Of a stretch of 35,605 bases of DNA, positions 1-8,800 are shown one piece after another. The DNA lies in NCBI RefSeq assembly GCF_000721105.1, contig NZ_JOEV01000061.1:1-35605 (forward strand). The letters run 5' to 3'. Source of the stretch: Streptomyces cellulosae. GTDB lineage: Bacteria; Actinomycetota; Actinomycetes; Streptomycetales; Streptomycetaceae. Below the pieces are notes generated by a model. The model made no database searches and was not told the DNA's origin. It saw nothing but the letters and a program-made list of their open reading frames with translations. The translations under genes and the position numbers were made by a program. Within the stretch, counting starts at the first letter, position 1. The number at the start of each line of letters is the position of its first letter.

Positions 1-105
1 GTCCCCCCACCGGCCCCTGGCCCCTCGGACCCCGTCCCGGGCCCCACGCCCCGGCTGAACCGGCCACCCCGAGCCCCGGCCTCGCAAGCCCCTGGAGTAC
101 CCCCC

Positions 106-1635
106 ATGCCCGAGAACCCACATGTCTACGACTACGTCGTCATAGGCGGCGGCACCGCAGGCTCCGTCATCGCCTCCCGCCTCACCGAGAACCCCGACGT
201 CACGGTCGCCGTCATCGAGGGCGGCCCCAGTGACGTGGACCGTGACGACGTCCTGACCCTGCGTCGCTGGATGGGTCTGCTCGGCGGCGAACTCGACTAC
301 GACTACCCGACCACCGAGCAGCCGCGCGGCAACTCCCACATCCGGCACAGCCGCGCCCGCGTCCTCGGCGGCTGTTCCTCGCACAACACCCTGATCGCCT
401 TCAAGCCACTGCCGTCCGACTGGGACGAGTGGGAGACGGCCGGCGCCAAGGGGTGGGGCGCGGTGCCGATGGAGGCGTACTTCGCGCGGCTGAAGAACAA
501 CATCGTCCCGGTCGACGAGAAGGACCGCAACGCCATCGCCCGCGACTTCGTGGACGCCGCTCAGAAGGCGCTGGACGTCCCGCGGGTCGAGGGCTTCAAC
601 AAGAAGCCGTTCGACGACGGCGTCGGCTTCTTCGACCTCGCGTACCACCCCGAGAACAACAAGCGCTCCAGCGCCTCGGTGGCGTACCTGCACCCGGTGA
701 TGGACGAGCGCGCCAACCTGACGATCCTGCTGGAGACCTGGGCGTACCGGCTGGAGCTGGACGGGACCCGCGCCGAGGGCGTGCACGTCCGTACGAAGGA
801 CGGCGAGGAGATCCTCGTACGCGCCCGCAACGAAGTGCTGCTGTGCGCCGGCGCCGTCGACTCGCCCCGGCTGCTGCTGCACTCCGGCATCGGACCGAGG
901 GCCGACCTGGAGGCGCTCGGCATCCCGGTCGTCCACGACCTGCCCGGCGTCGGCGAGAACCTGCTGGACCACCCCGAGTCGGTGATCGTCTGGGAGACCG
1001 AGGGACCCATCCCGGAGAACTCCGCGATGGACTCCGACGCGGGCCTGTTCGTGCGCCGGGACCCCGAACACGCGGGGCCCGACCTGATGTTCCACTTCTA
1101 CCAGATCCCCTTCACGGACAACCCGGAGCGCCTGGGCTACGAACGCCCGCCGTACGGCGTCTCGATGACCCCGAACATCCCCAAGCCGAAGAGCCGCGGC
1201 CGGCTGTACCTGACCAGCGCCGACCCGGAGGTGAAGCCCGCCCTGGACTTCCGCTACTTCACGGACGAGGACGACTACGACGGCCGCACCCTCGTCGACG
1301 GCATCCGGATCGCCCGGGAGATCGCGAAGACCGAGCCGCTGGCCGGCTGGCTCAAGCGCGAGGTGGCCCCCGGGCCGCAGATCACCGGTGACGAGGAGCT
1401 GAGCGAGTACGCCCGCAAGGTCGCGCACACCGTGTACCACCCGGCGGGGACCTGCCGTATGGGATCCGACGACGACCCACTGGCCGTCGTCGACCCCGAG
1501 TTGAAGATTCGCGGTCTGGACGGCATCCGGATCGCCGACGCATCCGTCTTCCCGACCATGACCGCGGTGAACCCCATGATCGGGGTGCTCATGGTCGGTG
1601 AGAAGGCGGTCGACCTGATCGGAGGTGACGCCTGA
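106..1635 (+). CDS. GMC-family flavin oxidoreductase, choline-dehydrogenase-like
   Basis: A 509-residue glucose-methanol-choline oxidoreductase. The N-terminus has the FAD Rossmann motif [15 protein letters not shown] (about residues 12-26). The GMC signatures [11 protein letters not shown] and [16 protein letters not shown] follow, and the catalytic histidine motif [10 protein letters not shown] sits near residue 450. Such enzymes oxidise primary alcohols; the family includes choline dehydrogenase (BetA), which makes betaine aldehyde. Location is probably cytoplasmic, as there is no signal peptide. It is first in an operon whose next three genes encode a betaine-type importer, so choline oxidation to the osmoprotectant betaine is the likely role, but the substrate is inferred from context only. 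No betaine-aldehyde dehydrogenase lies nearby. The ATG at 106 has a GGAG about 8 nt upstream. Its stop overlaps the next ATG by one base (TGATG). Confidence 0.88.
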   Translation: MPENPHVYDYVVIGGGTAGSVIASRLTENPDVTVAVIEGGPSDVDRDDVLTLRRWMGLLGGELDYDYPTTEQPRGNSHIRHSRARVLGGCSSHNTLIAFKPLPSDWDEWETAGAKGWGAVPMEAYFARLKNNIVPVDEKDRNAIARDFVDAAQKALDVPRVEGFNKKPFDDGVGFFDLAYHPENNKRSSASVAYLHPVMDERANLTILLETWAYRLELDGTRAEGVHVRTKDGEEILVRARNEVLLCAGAVDSPRLLLHSGIGPRADLEALGIPVVHDLPGVGENLLDHPESVIVWETEGPIPENSAMDSDAGLFVRRDPEHAGPDLMFHFYQIPFTDNPERLGYERPPYGVSMTPNIPKPKSRGRLYLTSADPEVKPALDFRYFTDEDDYDGRTLVDGIRIAREIAKTEPLAGWLKREVAPGPQITGDEELSEYARKVAHTVYHPAGTCRMGSDDDPLAVVDPELKIRGLDGIRIADASVFPTMTAVNPMIGVLMVGEKAVDLIGGDA

Positions 1636-2720
1636 TGGCGCTCACTGTTCCCACCCGTAAGCCCCCCACGGACGACTCCGCCGCCCCCGTCTTCTCGGTC
1701 GACGGCCTGTGGAAGGTGTTCGGCCCCAAGGCCGCCGCCGTCCCCGCCGACCCCGAGCTCACCCGCCTCGACCCCGCCGAGCTGCGGGCCCGTACCGGCT
1801 GCACGGCCGCCGTCCGGGACGTCTCCTTCGACGTGCGCAAGGGCGAGGTCTTCGTCGTCATGGGCCTGTCCGGCTCCGGCAAGTCCACCCTGGTGCGCTG
1901 TCTGACCCGGCTGATCGAGCCGACGGCCGGCACGATCCGCATCGACGGCGAGGACGTCCGCGCCATGGACAAGTCCCGGCTGCGCGCACTGCGCCGGCAC
2001 CGGGCCGCGATGGTCTTCCAGCACTTCGGACTGCTGCCGCACCGCACGGTCCTCGACAACGTGGCGTACGGCCTGGAGATCCAGGGCGTCAGCAGGGCCG
2101 AACGCCGCAGCCGCGCCCAGGACGTCGTCGACAAGGTCGGCCTGGAGGGCATGGAGCAGCGCCGCCCGGGCCAGCTCTCCGGCGGCCAGCGGCAGCGCGT
2201 CGGACTGGCCCGCGCACTCGCCGTGGATCCCGAAGTCCTGCTGTTCGACGAGCCGTTCAGCGCGCTCGACCCGCTGATCCGGCGTGACATGCAGGAGGAG
2301 GTCGTGCGGCTGCACCAGGAGGAGGGCCGCACGATGGTGTTCATCACCCACGACCTCAGCGAGGCGCTCAAGCTGGGCGACCGTATCGCGCTGATGCGGG
2401 ACGGCGCCGTGGTGCAGCTGGGCACTCCGGAGGAGATCGTGGGCTCCCCGGCCGACGACTACGTCCGCGAGTTCGTCCGGGACGTCCCGCGCGAGCAGGT
2501 CATGACGGTCCGTACGGCCATGCGCCCCGGGGGCTGCGGCGGGACCGACCATCCGGGCGCGCTCCGCGCGGACGCGGTGGTCGCCGAGGCGATCAAGGTC
2601 GTCGCCCACAGCCACAAGCCGGCCTGTGTCGTGGAGGACGGCCGGTGTCTGGGGGTCGTCGACCACGAACGGCTCCTGGACGTCGTGGCCGGAACGGAGC
2701 TCCGCAAGGAGGCGGTCTGA
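1635..2720 (+). CDS. proV: Glycine betaine/proline ABC transporter ATP-binding protein
   Basis: A 361-residue ABC ATPase of the ProV/OpuAA class. It shows Walker [10 protein letters not shown] (about residue 77), the Q-loop [11 protein letters not shown], signature [15 protein letters not shown], Walker B VLLFDEP and the H-loop FITHD. Family-typical features are the N-terminal extension before Walker A and a C-terminal tail of about 90 residues that looks like a reduced CBS-type regulatory region ([27 protein letters not shown]). In this family the CBS tail senses ionic strength; here only about one repeat seems to be present. It is translationally coupled to the GMC gene (TGATG) with GGAGGTGA just upstream as ribosome-binding site, and to the permease gene by another TGATG overlap. 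It powers import of betaine-like compatible solutes. Confidence 0.93.
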   Translation: MALTVPTRKPPTDDSAAPVFSVDGLWKVFGPKAAAVPADPELTRLDPAELRARTGCTAAVRDVSFDVRKGEVFVVMGLSGSGKSTLVRCLTRLIEPTAGTIRIDGEDVRAMDKSRLRALRRHRAAMVFQHFGLLPHRTVLDNVAYGLEIQGVSRAERRSRAQDVVDKVGLEGMEQRRPGQLSGGQRQRVGLARALAVDPEVLLFDEPFSALDPLIRRDMQEEVVRLHQEEGRTMVFITHDLSEALKLGDRIALMRDGAVVQLGTPEEIVGSPADDYVREFVRDVPREQVMTVRTAMRPGGCGGTDHPGALRADAVVAEAIKVVAHSHKPACVVEDGRCLGVVDHERLLDVVAGTELRKEAV

Positions 2721-4666
2721 TGGCAACGGTCACCGCTCCCGCCCCCAGGATCTCCCTGCCCGGTGTCCTCAAGCACCGGGCCGTCCACAAACTGCTGCTG
2801 CTGGCCCTCGCCGCCGCGATCCTCGTACCACTGGCGAACGCCCGCTGGGCCAGCGGCAGTTGGCCGGCCGCGCTCACCGTCGACCTCACCGCTCCGCTGT
2901 CCAGGGCCAGCGACTGGATCGTCGACAACCGCGACAGCCACCCGCTGTTCCTCTACTTCTTCGGCTACATCAGCAACGCGGTCGTCCTCTCCGTACGGGC
3001 CGTGTACCTGGTGCTGCTCGGTGCCGGCTGGGCCGGGGTCACCGCCATCGCCGGGCTGGTCGCCTGGCGGGTCGCCGGGGTGAGGCTGGCTCTCGGGACC
3101 GCCGCCGCGTTCCTGGCCTGCGGTCTGCTCGGCATGTGGATCCCGACCATGCAGACGCTCGCCCTGATGGTGGTGGCCGTGCTCGCCTCGGTCGCCGTGG
3201 GCGCCCTGCTGGGGCTCGCCGCCGGGCTGTCCGACCGGATGGACCGCATCCTGCGGCCGGTCCTCGACACCATGCAGGTGCTGCCCGCCTTCGCCTACCT
3301 CCTCCCGGTGGTCCTCATCTTCGGCATCGGCGTCCCCGCGGCCGTCCTCGCCACCGTCGTCTACGCCGCCCCGCCCATGGCCCGGCTCACCTCGCTCGGC
3401 CTGCGCGGCGCCGACAAGGAGGTGCTGGAGGCGGTCGAGTCCCTCGGCTCCACCGCCCGCCAGCGCCTGCTCACCGCCCGGCTCCCGCTGGCCCGCAAGG
3501 AACTCCTGCTCGGCCTCAACCAGACGATCATGATGGCGCTGTCCATGGCCGTCATCGCCTCGGTGATCGGCGCCGGCGGCCTCGGTGACCGCGTCTACCA
3601 GGCGCTGGCCTCCGTCGACGTGGGCGCGGCCCTCGCGGCCGGTATCCCGATCGTGCTCCTGGCCGTCGTCCTGGACCGCATCACCGGCGCCGCCGGAGAC
3701 GGCACCGATGCGGCCGAGGGGTCACGGCGCGCGGGATGGGCGTACGCCCTCGCCGCCGCCGTGGCCGTCGCGGTGGCCGGACGGCTCCTGGGCCGCCTCG
3801 ACTGGCCCGACGCGTGGACCCTGAACATCGCCGAGCCGGTCAACCGGGCCGTCGACTGGATGACCGCCCACCTCTACTCCGGTGTCCCCGTCGTCGGCGG
3901 CACCGCCGACTGGGCGGGCCACTTCACCACCTGGGTCCTCGATCCGGTCCGGGACGGCCTGCAGGGGCTGCCGTGGTGGTCGGTGCTGCTCATCGTCGCC
4001 GCGCTGGCCTGGGTGATCGGCACCTGGCAGACCGCGCTCACCGCGGTCCTCGCGATGGCCGCGATCGGCGTGCTGGGGGTGTGGAAGCCGTCCCTGGACA
4101 CGCTGTCCCAGGTGCTGGCGGCGGTCGCCGTCACCCTCGTCCTGGGTTTCGCCATCGGTATCGCCGCGGCCCGCAGCGAACGCTTCGAGCGGCTGCTGCG
4201 TCCCGTCCTGGACGTCTTCCAGACCATGCCGCAGTTCGTGTACCTCATCCCGGTCGTCGCCCTGTTCGGCGTCGGCCGCGCCCCGGCCGTCGCCGCGGCG
4301 ATCGTGTACGCGCTGCCGGCCGTCGTCCGGATCACCACCCAGGGCCTGCGCCAGGTCGACCCGGCCGCCATGGAGTCGGCCCGCTCGCTCGGCGCCACCA
4401 GCGGCCAGCAGCTGCGGCAGGTCCAGCTCCCGCTCGCCCGCAGGGCGCTGCTGCTCGCCGTCAACCAGGGCGTGGTTCTGGTCCTCGCCGTCGTCATCAT
4501 CGGCGGCCTGGTCGGCGGTGGCGCGCTCGGCTACGACGTCGTCTTCGGCCTCGCCCAGGGCGACCTGGCGACCGGCCTGGTCGCCGGCGCCGCGATCGTC
4601 TGCCTCGGCCTGATGCTCGACCGGGTGACGCAGCCGACCGAACGCCGCGCGAAGAAGGGAGCGTGA
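2720..4666 (+). CDS. proW: Fused double permease of glycine betaine/proline ABC transporter (ProW-ProW)
   Basis: A 648-residue membrane protein with two homologous permease halves in one chain. The first half carries an EAA-type loop (VESLGSTARQRLLTARLPLA, about residues 235-255) followed by GAGGLG; the second repeats it (ARSLGATSGQQLRQVQLPLA, about 555-575) followed by GGGALG. Each half starts with similar N-terminal helices (LTVDLTAPLSRASDWIVDN and LNIAEPVNRAVDWMTAHLY). Usual ProW/OpuAB proteins are about 280-350 residues and dimerise, so this chain can form the whole translocation pore. The start is the ATG at 2720 with AAGGAGG 6 nt upstream, overlapping the ATPase stop. The receptor gene follows after one base. 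Confidence 0.92.
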   Translation: MATVTAPAPRISLPGVLKHRAVHKLLLLALAAAILVPLANARWASGSWPAALTVDLTAPLSRASDWIVDNRDSHPLFLYFFGYISNAVVLSVRAVYLVLLGAGWAGVTAIAGLVAWRVAGVRLALGTAAAFLACGLLGMWIPTMQTLALMVVAVLASVAVGALLGLAAGLSDRMDRILRPVLDTMQVLPAFAYLLPVVLIFGIGVPAAVLATVVYAAPPMARLTSLGLRGADKEVLEAVESLGSTARQRLLTARLPLARKELLLGLNQTIMMALSMAVIASVIGAGGLGDRVYQALASVDVGAALAAGIPIVLLAVVLDRITGAAGDGTDAAEGSRRAGWAYALAAAVAVAVAGRLLGRLDWPDAWTLNIAEPVNRAVDWMTAHLYSGVPVVGGTADWAGHFTTWVLDPVRDGLQGLPWWSVLLIVAALAWVIGTWQTALTAVLAMAAIGVLGVWKPSLDTLSQVLAAVAVTLVLGFAIGIAAARSERFERLLRPVLDVFQTMPQFVYLIPVVALFGVGRAPAVAAAIVYALPAVVRITTQGLRQVDPAAMESARSLGATSGQQLRQVQLPLARRALLLAVNQGVVLVLAVVIIGGLVGGGALGYDVVFGLAQGDLATGLVAGAAIVCLGLMLDRVTQPTERRAKKGA

Positions 4667-4667
4667 C

Positions 4668-5615
4668 ATGCGACTTCGTACGACTGCCGTAGTGGGCTCC
4701 CTGGTGCTGCTGACCGGCTGCGGCGCCGCCGACATGACCAAGCAGGCCTCGCCCTTCGCCAACGCACAGGGCGCGAAGACGGTGACCCTGTCCGTCCAGT
4801 CCTGGGTGGGCGCGCAGGCCAACGTGGCCGTCGCCCAGTACCTGCTGGAACACCAGCTCGGCTACCGCGTCGACACCGTCCAGGTCGACGAGGTGCCCGC
4901 CTGGGACGCGCTCAGCCAGGGCCGCGTCGACGCGATCCTGGAGGACTGGGGCCACCCCGAGCAGGAGCAGCGGTACGTCAAGGACAAGAAGACGATCACC
5001 GCGGGCGGCGAGCTCGGCGTGACCGGGCACATCGGCTGGTTCGTGCCGACGTATTTCGCCAAGCAGCACCCGGACGTCACGAACTGGAAGAACCTCAACA
5101 AGTACGCGGACCAGTTCCGCACCCCGGAGAGCGGCGGCAAGGGCCAGCTGATGGACGGCTCGCCCTCCTACGTCACCAACGACAAGGCGCTGGTGCAGAA
5201 CCTGAAGCTCGACTACCAGGTCGTCTTCGCCGGTTCCGAGGCCGCCCAGATCACCCAGATGCAGCAGTCGGCGAAGGAGAAGAAGCCCTTCCTGACCTAC
5301 TGGTACGCCCCGCAGTGGCTCTTCAAGAAGATCCCCATGACCGAGGTAGAGCTGCCCGCCTACAAGGAGGGCTGCGACGCGGACCCGGCGAAGGTGGCCT
5401 GCGCCTACCCGCACACCCCGCTGCAGAAGTACCTCAACACGGACTTCTCCAAGAGGGGCGGCAAGGCGGCGGCCTTCCTGAAGAAGTTCAAGTGGACGAC
5501 CGAGGACCAGAACCAGGTCTCCCTGATGATCGCCGACCAGAAGCTGTCGCCGGACGAGGCGGCGAAGAAGTGGGTGGACAGCCACGAGTCCACGTGGAAG
5601 GCGTGGCTGTCCTGA
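4668..5615 (+). CDS. Glycine betaine-type ABC transporter substrate-binding lipoprotein
   Basis: A 315-residue OpuAC-family receptor. The N-terminus MRLRTTAVVGSLVLLTGCG is a lipoprotein signal peptide with lipobox LLTGC, so it should be lipid-anchored outside the membrane. The mature part starts with the usual strand VTLSVQSWVGAQANVAVAQYLL. Tryptophans and tyrosines that could form an aromatic cage for a quaternary amine are present (ILEDWGHPE, GHIGWFVPTYF, LTYWYAPQW), consistent with a betaine/choline ligand, though the exact ligand is not determined. It is the fourth and last gene of the operon. The gene after it is convergent, only 3 bp away, with no obvious terminator between them. Confidence 0.92.
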   Translation: MRLRTTAVVGSLVLLTGCGAADMTKQASPFANAQGAKTVTLSVQSWVGAQANVAVAQYLLEHQLGYRVDTVQVDEVPAWDALSQGRVDAILEDWGHPEQEQRYVKDKKTITAGGELGVTGHIGWFVPTYFAKQHPDVTNWKNLNKYADQFRTPESGGKGQLMDGSPSYVTNDKALVQNLKLDYQVVFAGSEAAQITQMQQSAKEKKPFLTYWYAPQWLFKKIPMTEVELPAYKEGCDADPAKVACAYPHTPLQKYLNTDFSKRGGKAAAFLKKFKWTTEDQNQVSLMIADQKLSPDEAAKKWVDSHESTWKAWLS

Positions 5616-5618
5616 GAC

Positions 5619-6335
5619 TCACCTGATGAGGGCGGCGATCTCCCGCAATGCCTGGGCGGCCCGCCGCTGGAACCCCGGCCCGAACGTGATCCGGGTGGCC
5701 CCTCGCTCGCCCAGCTCGGCGGGCGAGGGGCCGTTCCCGACCCGCGCTCCCACGTTGATGGGGCCCTGGATCCCGGCCCGCAGCAGCGGCAGGACATCGG
5801 GCGGGGCGCCGATCGGGTACACGCAGTCGGCGCCGGCGGCGACGTACAGCGCGGCCCGCTCGATGGCCCGGTCCGGATCGGCGACTGAGTGGGCGAAGGT
5901 GTCGATGCGCGCGTTCACGAAGAGCCGGTCTGCCGCAGCGGACCGCACCTCGGCGAGCCACTCGGCATGCTCCCGCGGGTCCTTGAGGACGCCGTCGACC
6001 GAGTCCTCCAGGTTGCACCCGACGGCTCCCGCCTCCAGGAGCCGCTCCACCAGTTCCTTCGGCGGCAGTCCGTACCCGCCCTCGACGTCCGCGGACACCG
6101 GCACGTCCACGGACCGTACGATCCGCGCCACCGCCGCGAACATCTCGTCGGCCGGGGTACGTCCGTCCTCGTACCCGAGGGAGGCGGCGACTCCCGCGCT
6201 GGGTGTCGCCAGCGCCGGGAACCCGGCCTCGGCGAACACCCGGGCACTGGCCGCGTCCCAGGGGCCGGGCAGGACGAGGGGATCACCGGGGATCCGGCCG
6301 TGGTGCAGCGCGCGAAACGCCTCGACCTTGCTCAC
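5619..6335 (-). CDS. Isocitrate lyase/PEP mutase superfamily protein
   Basis: A 238-residue (beta/alpha)8 protein of the phosphoenolpyruvate mutase/isocitrate lyase superfamily. Family motifs are PSAGVAASLGYEDG (residues 44-57), DVEGGYG (metal-binding Asp/Glu) and NLEDS. The KKCGH-type catalytic cysteine loop of true isocitrate and methylisocitrate lyases is not seen. It therefore belongs to the short group of unknown substrate (oxaloacetate-hydrolase or PEP-mutase-like), and no specific reaction can be given. The start is GTG at 6335 in a GTGA overlap with the upstream CMD gene, so it is the third gene of a minus-strand operon with two AhpD-like proteins. No phosphonate genes are nearby, which argues against a PEP mutase role. 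Confidence 0.82.
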   Translation of the reverse strand: MSKVEAFRALHHGRIPGDPLVLPGPWDAASARVFAEAGFPALATPSAGVAASLGYEDGRTPADEMFAAVARIVRSVDVPVSADVEGGYGLPPKELVERLLEAGAVGCNLEDSVDGVLKDPREHAEWLAEVRSAAADRLFVNARIDTFAHSVADPDRAIERAALYVAAGADCVYPIGAPPDVLPLLRAGIQGPINVGARVGNGPSPAELGERGATRITFGPGFQRRAAQALREIAALIR

Positions 6336-6778
6336 GGCGTGTAACCCCCCGGCGGAATACGGCGGCTGACCATCACCCGGTTCCAGTTGTTGATGGCGAC
6401 GATCAGGCCGATGAGATGGGCCAGTTCGACCTCGTCGAAATGCCTGGCGGCCCGCTCGTACACCGCGTCGGGCACGAAACCGTCCGTCAGCACGGTCACC
6501 GCCTCCGTCAGCTCCAGTGCGGCCCGCTCCCGCTCGTCGAAGGCGCCCTCCGCCTCCTCCCAGGCGGCCAGCAGATCGAGCTGCTTCTCGCTCACCCCCT
6601 GCTCGCGGGCGATCGCGAGGTGCATGTCGAGGCAGAAGGCGCAGTGGTTGAGCTGCGAGGCCCGGATCACCACCAGCTCGGCGAGCGCGGGGTCGCCGAG
6701 GCCCTTCTTCGCGGTCGCGCTGAGGGCGGACATGGCCTGGCCGACCGCCGGGTCGAGCAGACGGGTGCGGACCGTCAT
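6332..6778 (-). CDS. Carboxymuconolactone decarboxylase/AhpD-like protein (second in operon)
   Basis: A 148-residue all-helical CMD-domain protein. The AhpD-type redox motif is present: IRASQLNHCAFCLDMH, a CxxC with a nearby His, as in alkylhydroperoxidase AhpD, whose two cysteines reduce peroxides. The conserved C-terminal helix (LIGLIVAINNWNRVMV) is also present. The start is taken as the ATG at 6778, which overlaps the stop of the upstream CMD gene (ATGA). It is about 50% similar by eye to the CMD proteins at 6775-7290 and 8801-9292, so the three are local paralogues. Probable role: peroxide or organic-hydroperoxide related redox chemistry in the cytoplasm. The electron donor and substrate are unknown. 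Confidence 0.87.
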   Translation of the reverse strand: MTVRTRLLDPAVGQAMSALSATAKKGLGDPALAELVVIRASQLNHCAFCLDMHLAIAREQGVSEKQLDLLAAWEEAEGAFDERERAALELTEAVTVLTDGFVPDAVYERAARHFDEVELAHLIGLIVAINNWNRVMVSRRIPPGGYTP

Positions 6779-7290
6779 TTGTGCTGGCCCGGCTGGTAGT
6801 GACCCGGTGTCATGCGGGCGGTCACGCCGAACCGGTTCCAGGCGTTGATCACCGTGATGGCGGAGATCAGCCGGGCCAGTTCGGTCTCCTCGAACTGCTT
6901 GGCGGCCTTCTCGTACACCTCGTCCGGCACGAACCCGTCCGTGAGGACCGTCATGGCCTCCGTCAGCTCCAGCGCCGCGAGTTCCTTCCCGGTGTAGAAG
7001 TGCCGTGACTCGTCCCAGGCACTGAGCTGGACGATCCGCTCGACGCTCTCGCCCGCCGCGAGCGCGTCCTTGGTGTGCATGTCGATGCAGAAGGCGCAGT
7101 GATTGATCTGGGAAGCGCGGATCTTCACCAGGTGGTACAGCGCCGGGTCGAGTCCCTGCCGGGCGGCCGTGTCGAGCCGGATCATCGCCTTGTAGACGTC
7201 GGGGGCGAGCGTGGCCCAGTCCAGGCGCGGGGCGGTTTCGGGAGCGTACTGCGCGGTCGTGTCCTGAGGAGTGTCCTGTGTTGTCGTCAT
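6775..7290 (-). CDS. Carboxymuconolactone decarboxylase/AhpD-like protein (first in operon)
   Basis: A 171-residue CMD-domain protein with the AhpD-type motif IRASQINHCAFCIDMHTKDA near residue 60 and the helix LISAITVINAWNRFGV. The first 25 residues (Thr/Gln-rich) are not part of the domain. It leads a three-gene minus-strand operon (CMD, CMD, PEP-mutase-like), joined by ATGA and GTGA overlaps. It is divergent from the MocR-type regulator gene, only 46 bp away, which in this arrangement is the natural candidate to control it. The ATG at 7290 has only a close-spaced GGAG. A 5-bp inverted repeat (GCTCC-N7-GGAGC, 7291-7307) directly precedes it. Confidence 0.88.
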   Translation of the reverse strand: MTTTQDTPQDTTAQYAPETAPRLDWATLAPDVYKAMIRLDTAARQGLDPALYHLVKIRASQINHCAFCIDMHTKDALAAGESVERIVQLSAWDESRHFYTGKELAALELTEAMTVLTDGFVPDEVYEKAAKQFEETELARLISAITVINAWNRFGVTARMTPGHYQPGQHK

Positions 7291-7336
7291 GCTCCGACCC
7301 TAGGAGCGAGGCAGCCCAGGAGTATGGTCCATTCCC
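7291..7336. promoter_or_regulatory. Divergent promoter region between CMD operon and mocR-type gene
   Basis: This 46-bp spacer must hold both start regions. Visible symmetry: GCTCC-N7-GGAGC at 7291-7307 and ATGGTCCAT at 7324-7332, with CCATGG repeated just inside the regulator gene. These are candidate operator parts for the MocR-type regulator. No confident -35/-10 pair could be assigned, so this call rests on geometry and the inverted repeats. Confidence 0.4.
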
Positions 7337-8752
7337 ATGGCGAAACCATGGGCCACTTTCGGGGTCGACCTGCATCTGGAGCCGGCCGGCCCGCAGCTGC
7401 GGCGCGGCCTGACCGACGCGCTGCGCGAGGCCGTCCGCACCGGTCGCCTCGCCCCCGGCACCCGGCTGCCCTCCTCCCGCGCCCTCGCCGCCGACCTGGG
7501 CATCGCCCGCAACACGGTCGCCGACGCGTACGCCGACCTGGTCGCCGAAGGCTGGCTGACCGCCCGGCAGGGCTCGGGCACGCGGGTGGCCGAGCGCATG
7601 GTGGTAAGCCCGGCGGCCAGGGCACCCCGCCCCCGCGAACGCGCCGATCCCACCTACGACCTGCGTCCCGGCTTCCCCGACCTCGCCTCGTTCCCGCGTA
7701 CGGAGTGGCTCAGGGCCGCGCGCCGCGCGCTGACCACCGCCCCGTACGACGCCTTCGGCTACGGCGATCCCCGCGGCCGCGTGGAACTGCGGATCGCGCT
7801 GGCCGGCTACCTGGCGCGGGCGCGGGGAGTGCGCGCCGACCCCGAACGGATCGTGGTCTGCGCCGGGTTCTCCCACGGCCTGAAACTGCTCGGCGCGGTC
7901 CTGCGGGCCCGCGGAATCCGCACGGTCGCCGTCGAGTCGTACGGCCTCGACGAACACTGGAAGCTCCTGGGCGCGGCCGGCCTGCGCACCGCCCCGCTGC
8001 CCTTCGACCGGCTGGGCACGGACCCGGGGGTGTTGACGGACCCGGGCCCCGGGGAGCCGGCGGACGCCGGCGCCGTGCTGCTCACCCCGGCCCACCAGTT
8101 CCCGCTGGGCGTACCCCTGCACCGCGACCGGCGCGCGGTCGTCGTCGACTGGGCGCGGCGCACCGGCGGCCTGGTCCTGGAGGACGACTACGACGGCGAG
8201 TTCCGCTACGACCGCCAGCCCGTGGGTGCCCTCCAGGGCCTGGACCCCGACCGCGTGGTGTACCTGGGCACAGCGAGCAAGTCCCTCGCCCCCGGCCTGC
8301 GACTGGCGTGGATGGTGCTGCCGCCCCAGCTCGCCGAGGAGGTCGCGGCGGCGAAGGGCGGCGTCGACACGTGCGGGGTGACGGACCAGCTGACGCTGGC
8401 CGAGTTCATCACGTCCGGGGCCTACGACCGGCACGTCCGCTCGGCGCGTCTTCACTACCGCCGTCGCCGGGACGCCCTCGTGGCCGCCCTCGCCGCCCGC
8501 GCCCCCGAGGTGCGCGCCACCGGCATCGCGGCCGGCCTGCACGCCGTGCTGCGGCTGCCGCCCGGCAGCGAACGGCCGGTCGTCCAAGCGGCCGCCTGGC
8601 AGGGCCTGGCCGTCCACGGCCTCACCGCCTACCGTCACCCCGACGCGATCACCGAGCCGCCGATGGACGCCCTGGTCGTCGGCTACGGCACACCGCCGGA
8701 CCACGCGTGGTCCGGGGCGCTGGACGCATTGTGCGCGACACTTCCCGGATAA
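7337..8752 (+). CDS. MocR/PdxR-type regulator: GntR helix-turn-helix fused to aminotransferase fold
   Basis: A 471-residue fusion. Residues about 15-80 form a GntR winged helix (GTRLPSSRALAADLGIARNT, then VADAYADLVAEGWL and RQGSGTRV). The rest is a class I aminotransferase-like domain with the PLP lysine motif YLGTASKSLAPGLRL and the upstream EDDYDGEFRYDRQP. MocR proteins bind PLP or a PLP-amino-acid adduct and act as transcription factors, usually on a divergent gene. Here the neighbours are AhpD-like CMD genes on both sides rather than pdxS/pdxT or an aminotransferase target. The start ATG at 7337 has its only Shine-Dalgarno-like AGGAG 14 nt upstream, so a very short or leaderless transcript is possible. 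Confidence 0.88.
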   Translation: MAKPWATFGVDLHLEPAGPQLRRGLTDALREAVRTGRLAPGTRLPSSRALAADLGIARNTVADAYADLVAEGWLTARQGSGTRVAERMVVSPAARAPRPRERADPTYDLRPGFPDLASFPRTEWLRAARRALTTAPYDAFGYGDPRGRVELRIALAGYLARARGVRADPERIVVCAGFSHGLKLLGAVLRARGIRTVAVESYGLDEHWKLLGAAGLRTAPLPFDRLGTDPGVLTDPGPGEPADAGAVLLTPAHQFPLGVPLHRDRRAVVVDWARRTGGLVLEDDYDGEFRYDRQPVGALQGLDPDRVVYLGTASKSLAPGLRLAWMVLPPQLAEEVAAAKGGVDTCGVTDQLTLAEFITSGAYDRHVRSARLHYRRRRDALVAALAARAPEVRATGIAAGLHAVLRLPPGSERPVVQAAAWQGLAVHGLTAYRHPDAITEPPMDALVVGYGTPPDHAWSGALDALCATLPG

Positions 8753-8764
8753 TCGGAGATTTTC

Positions 8765-8776
8765 CATTCCGGAATG
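8765..8776. promoter_or_regulatory. Perfect 12-bp palindrome upstream of third CMD gene
   Basis: CATTCCGGAATG is a perfect palindrome ending 24 bp before the ATG at 8801. Its core ATTCCGGAAT reappears downstream of the same gene at 9352-9361. It could be an operator; no regulator is identified. Confidence 0.4.
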
Positions 8777-8800
8777 CGATTCGGCGGATAGAGTTGCCCC

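Noticed and set aside
1..105. End of an upstream gene before the GMC oxidoreductase
   Set aside because: Only a C-rich stretch with no recognisable protein. It holds the GGAG site before the ATG at 106 and no clear promoter.
3722..4822. Long antisense frame with a Gly/Arg/Asp-rich translation opposite the permease
   Set aside because: Shadow of high third-position GC opposite a clear gene. No domain and an implausible composition. The same applies to 1275-2726, 11816-13159, 23155-24546 and 27814-28986.
5619..6335. True phosphoenolpyruvate mutase for phosphonate biosynthesis
   Set aside because: No phosphonopyruvate decarboxylase or other phosphonate gene is nearby and the catalytic loop is not typical.
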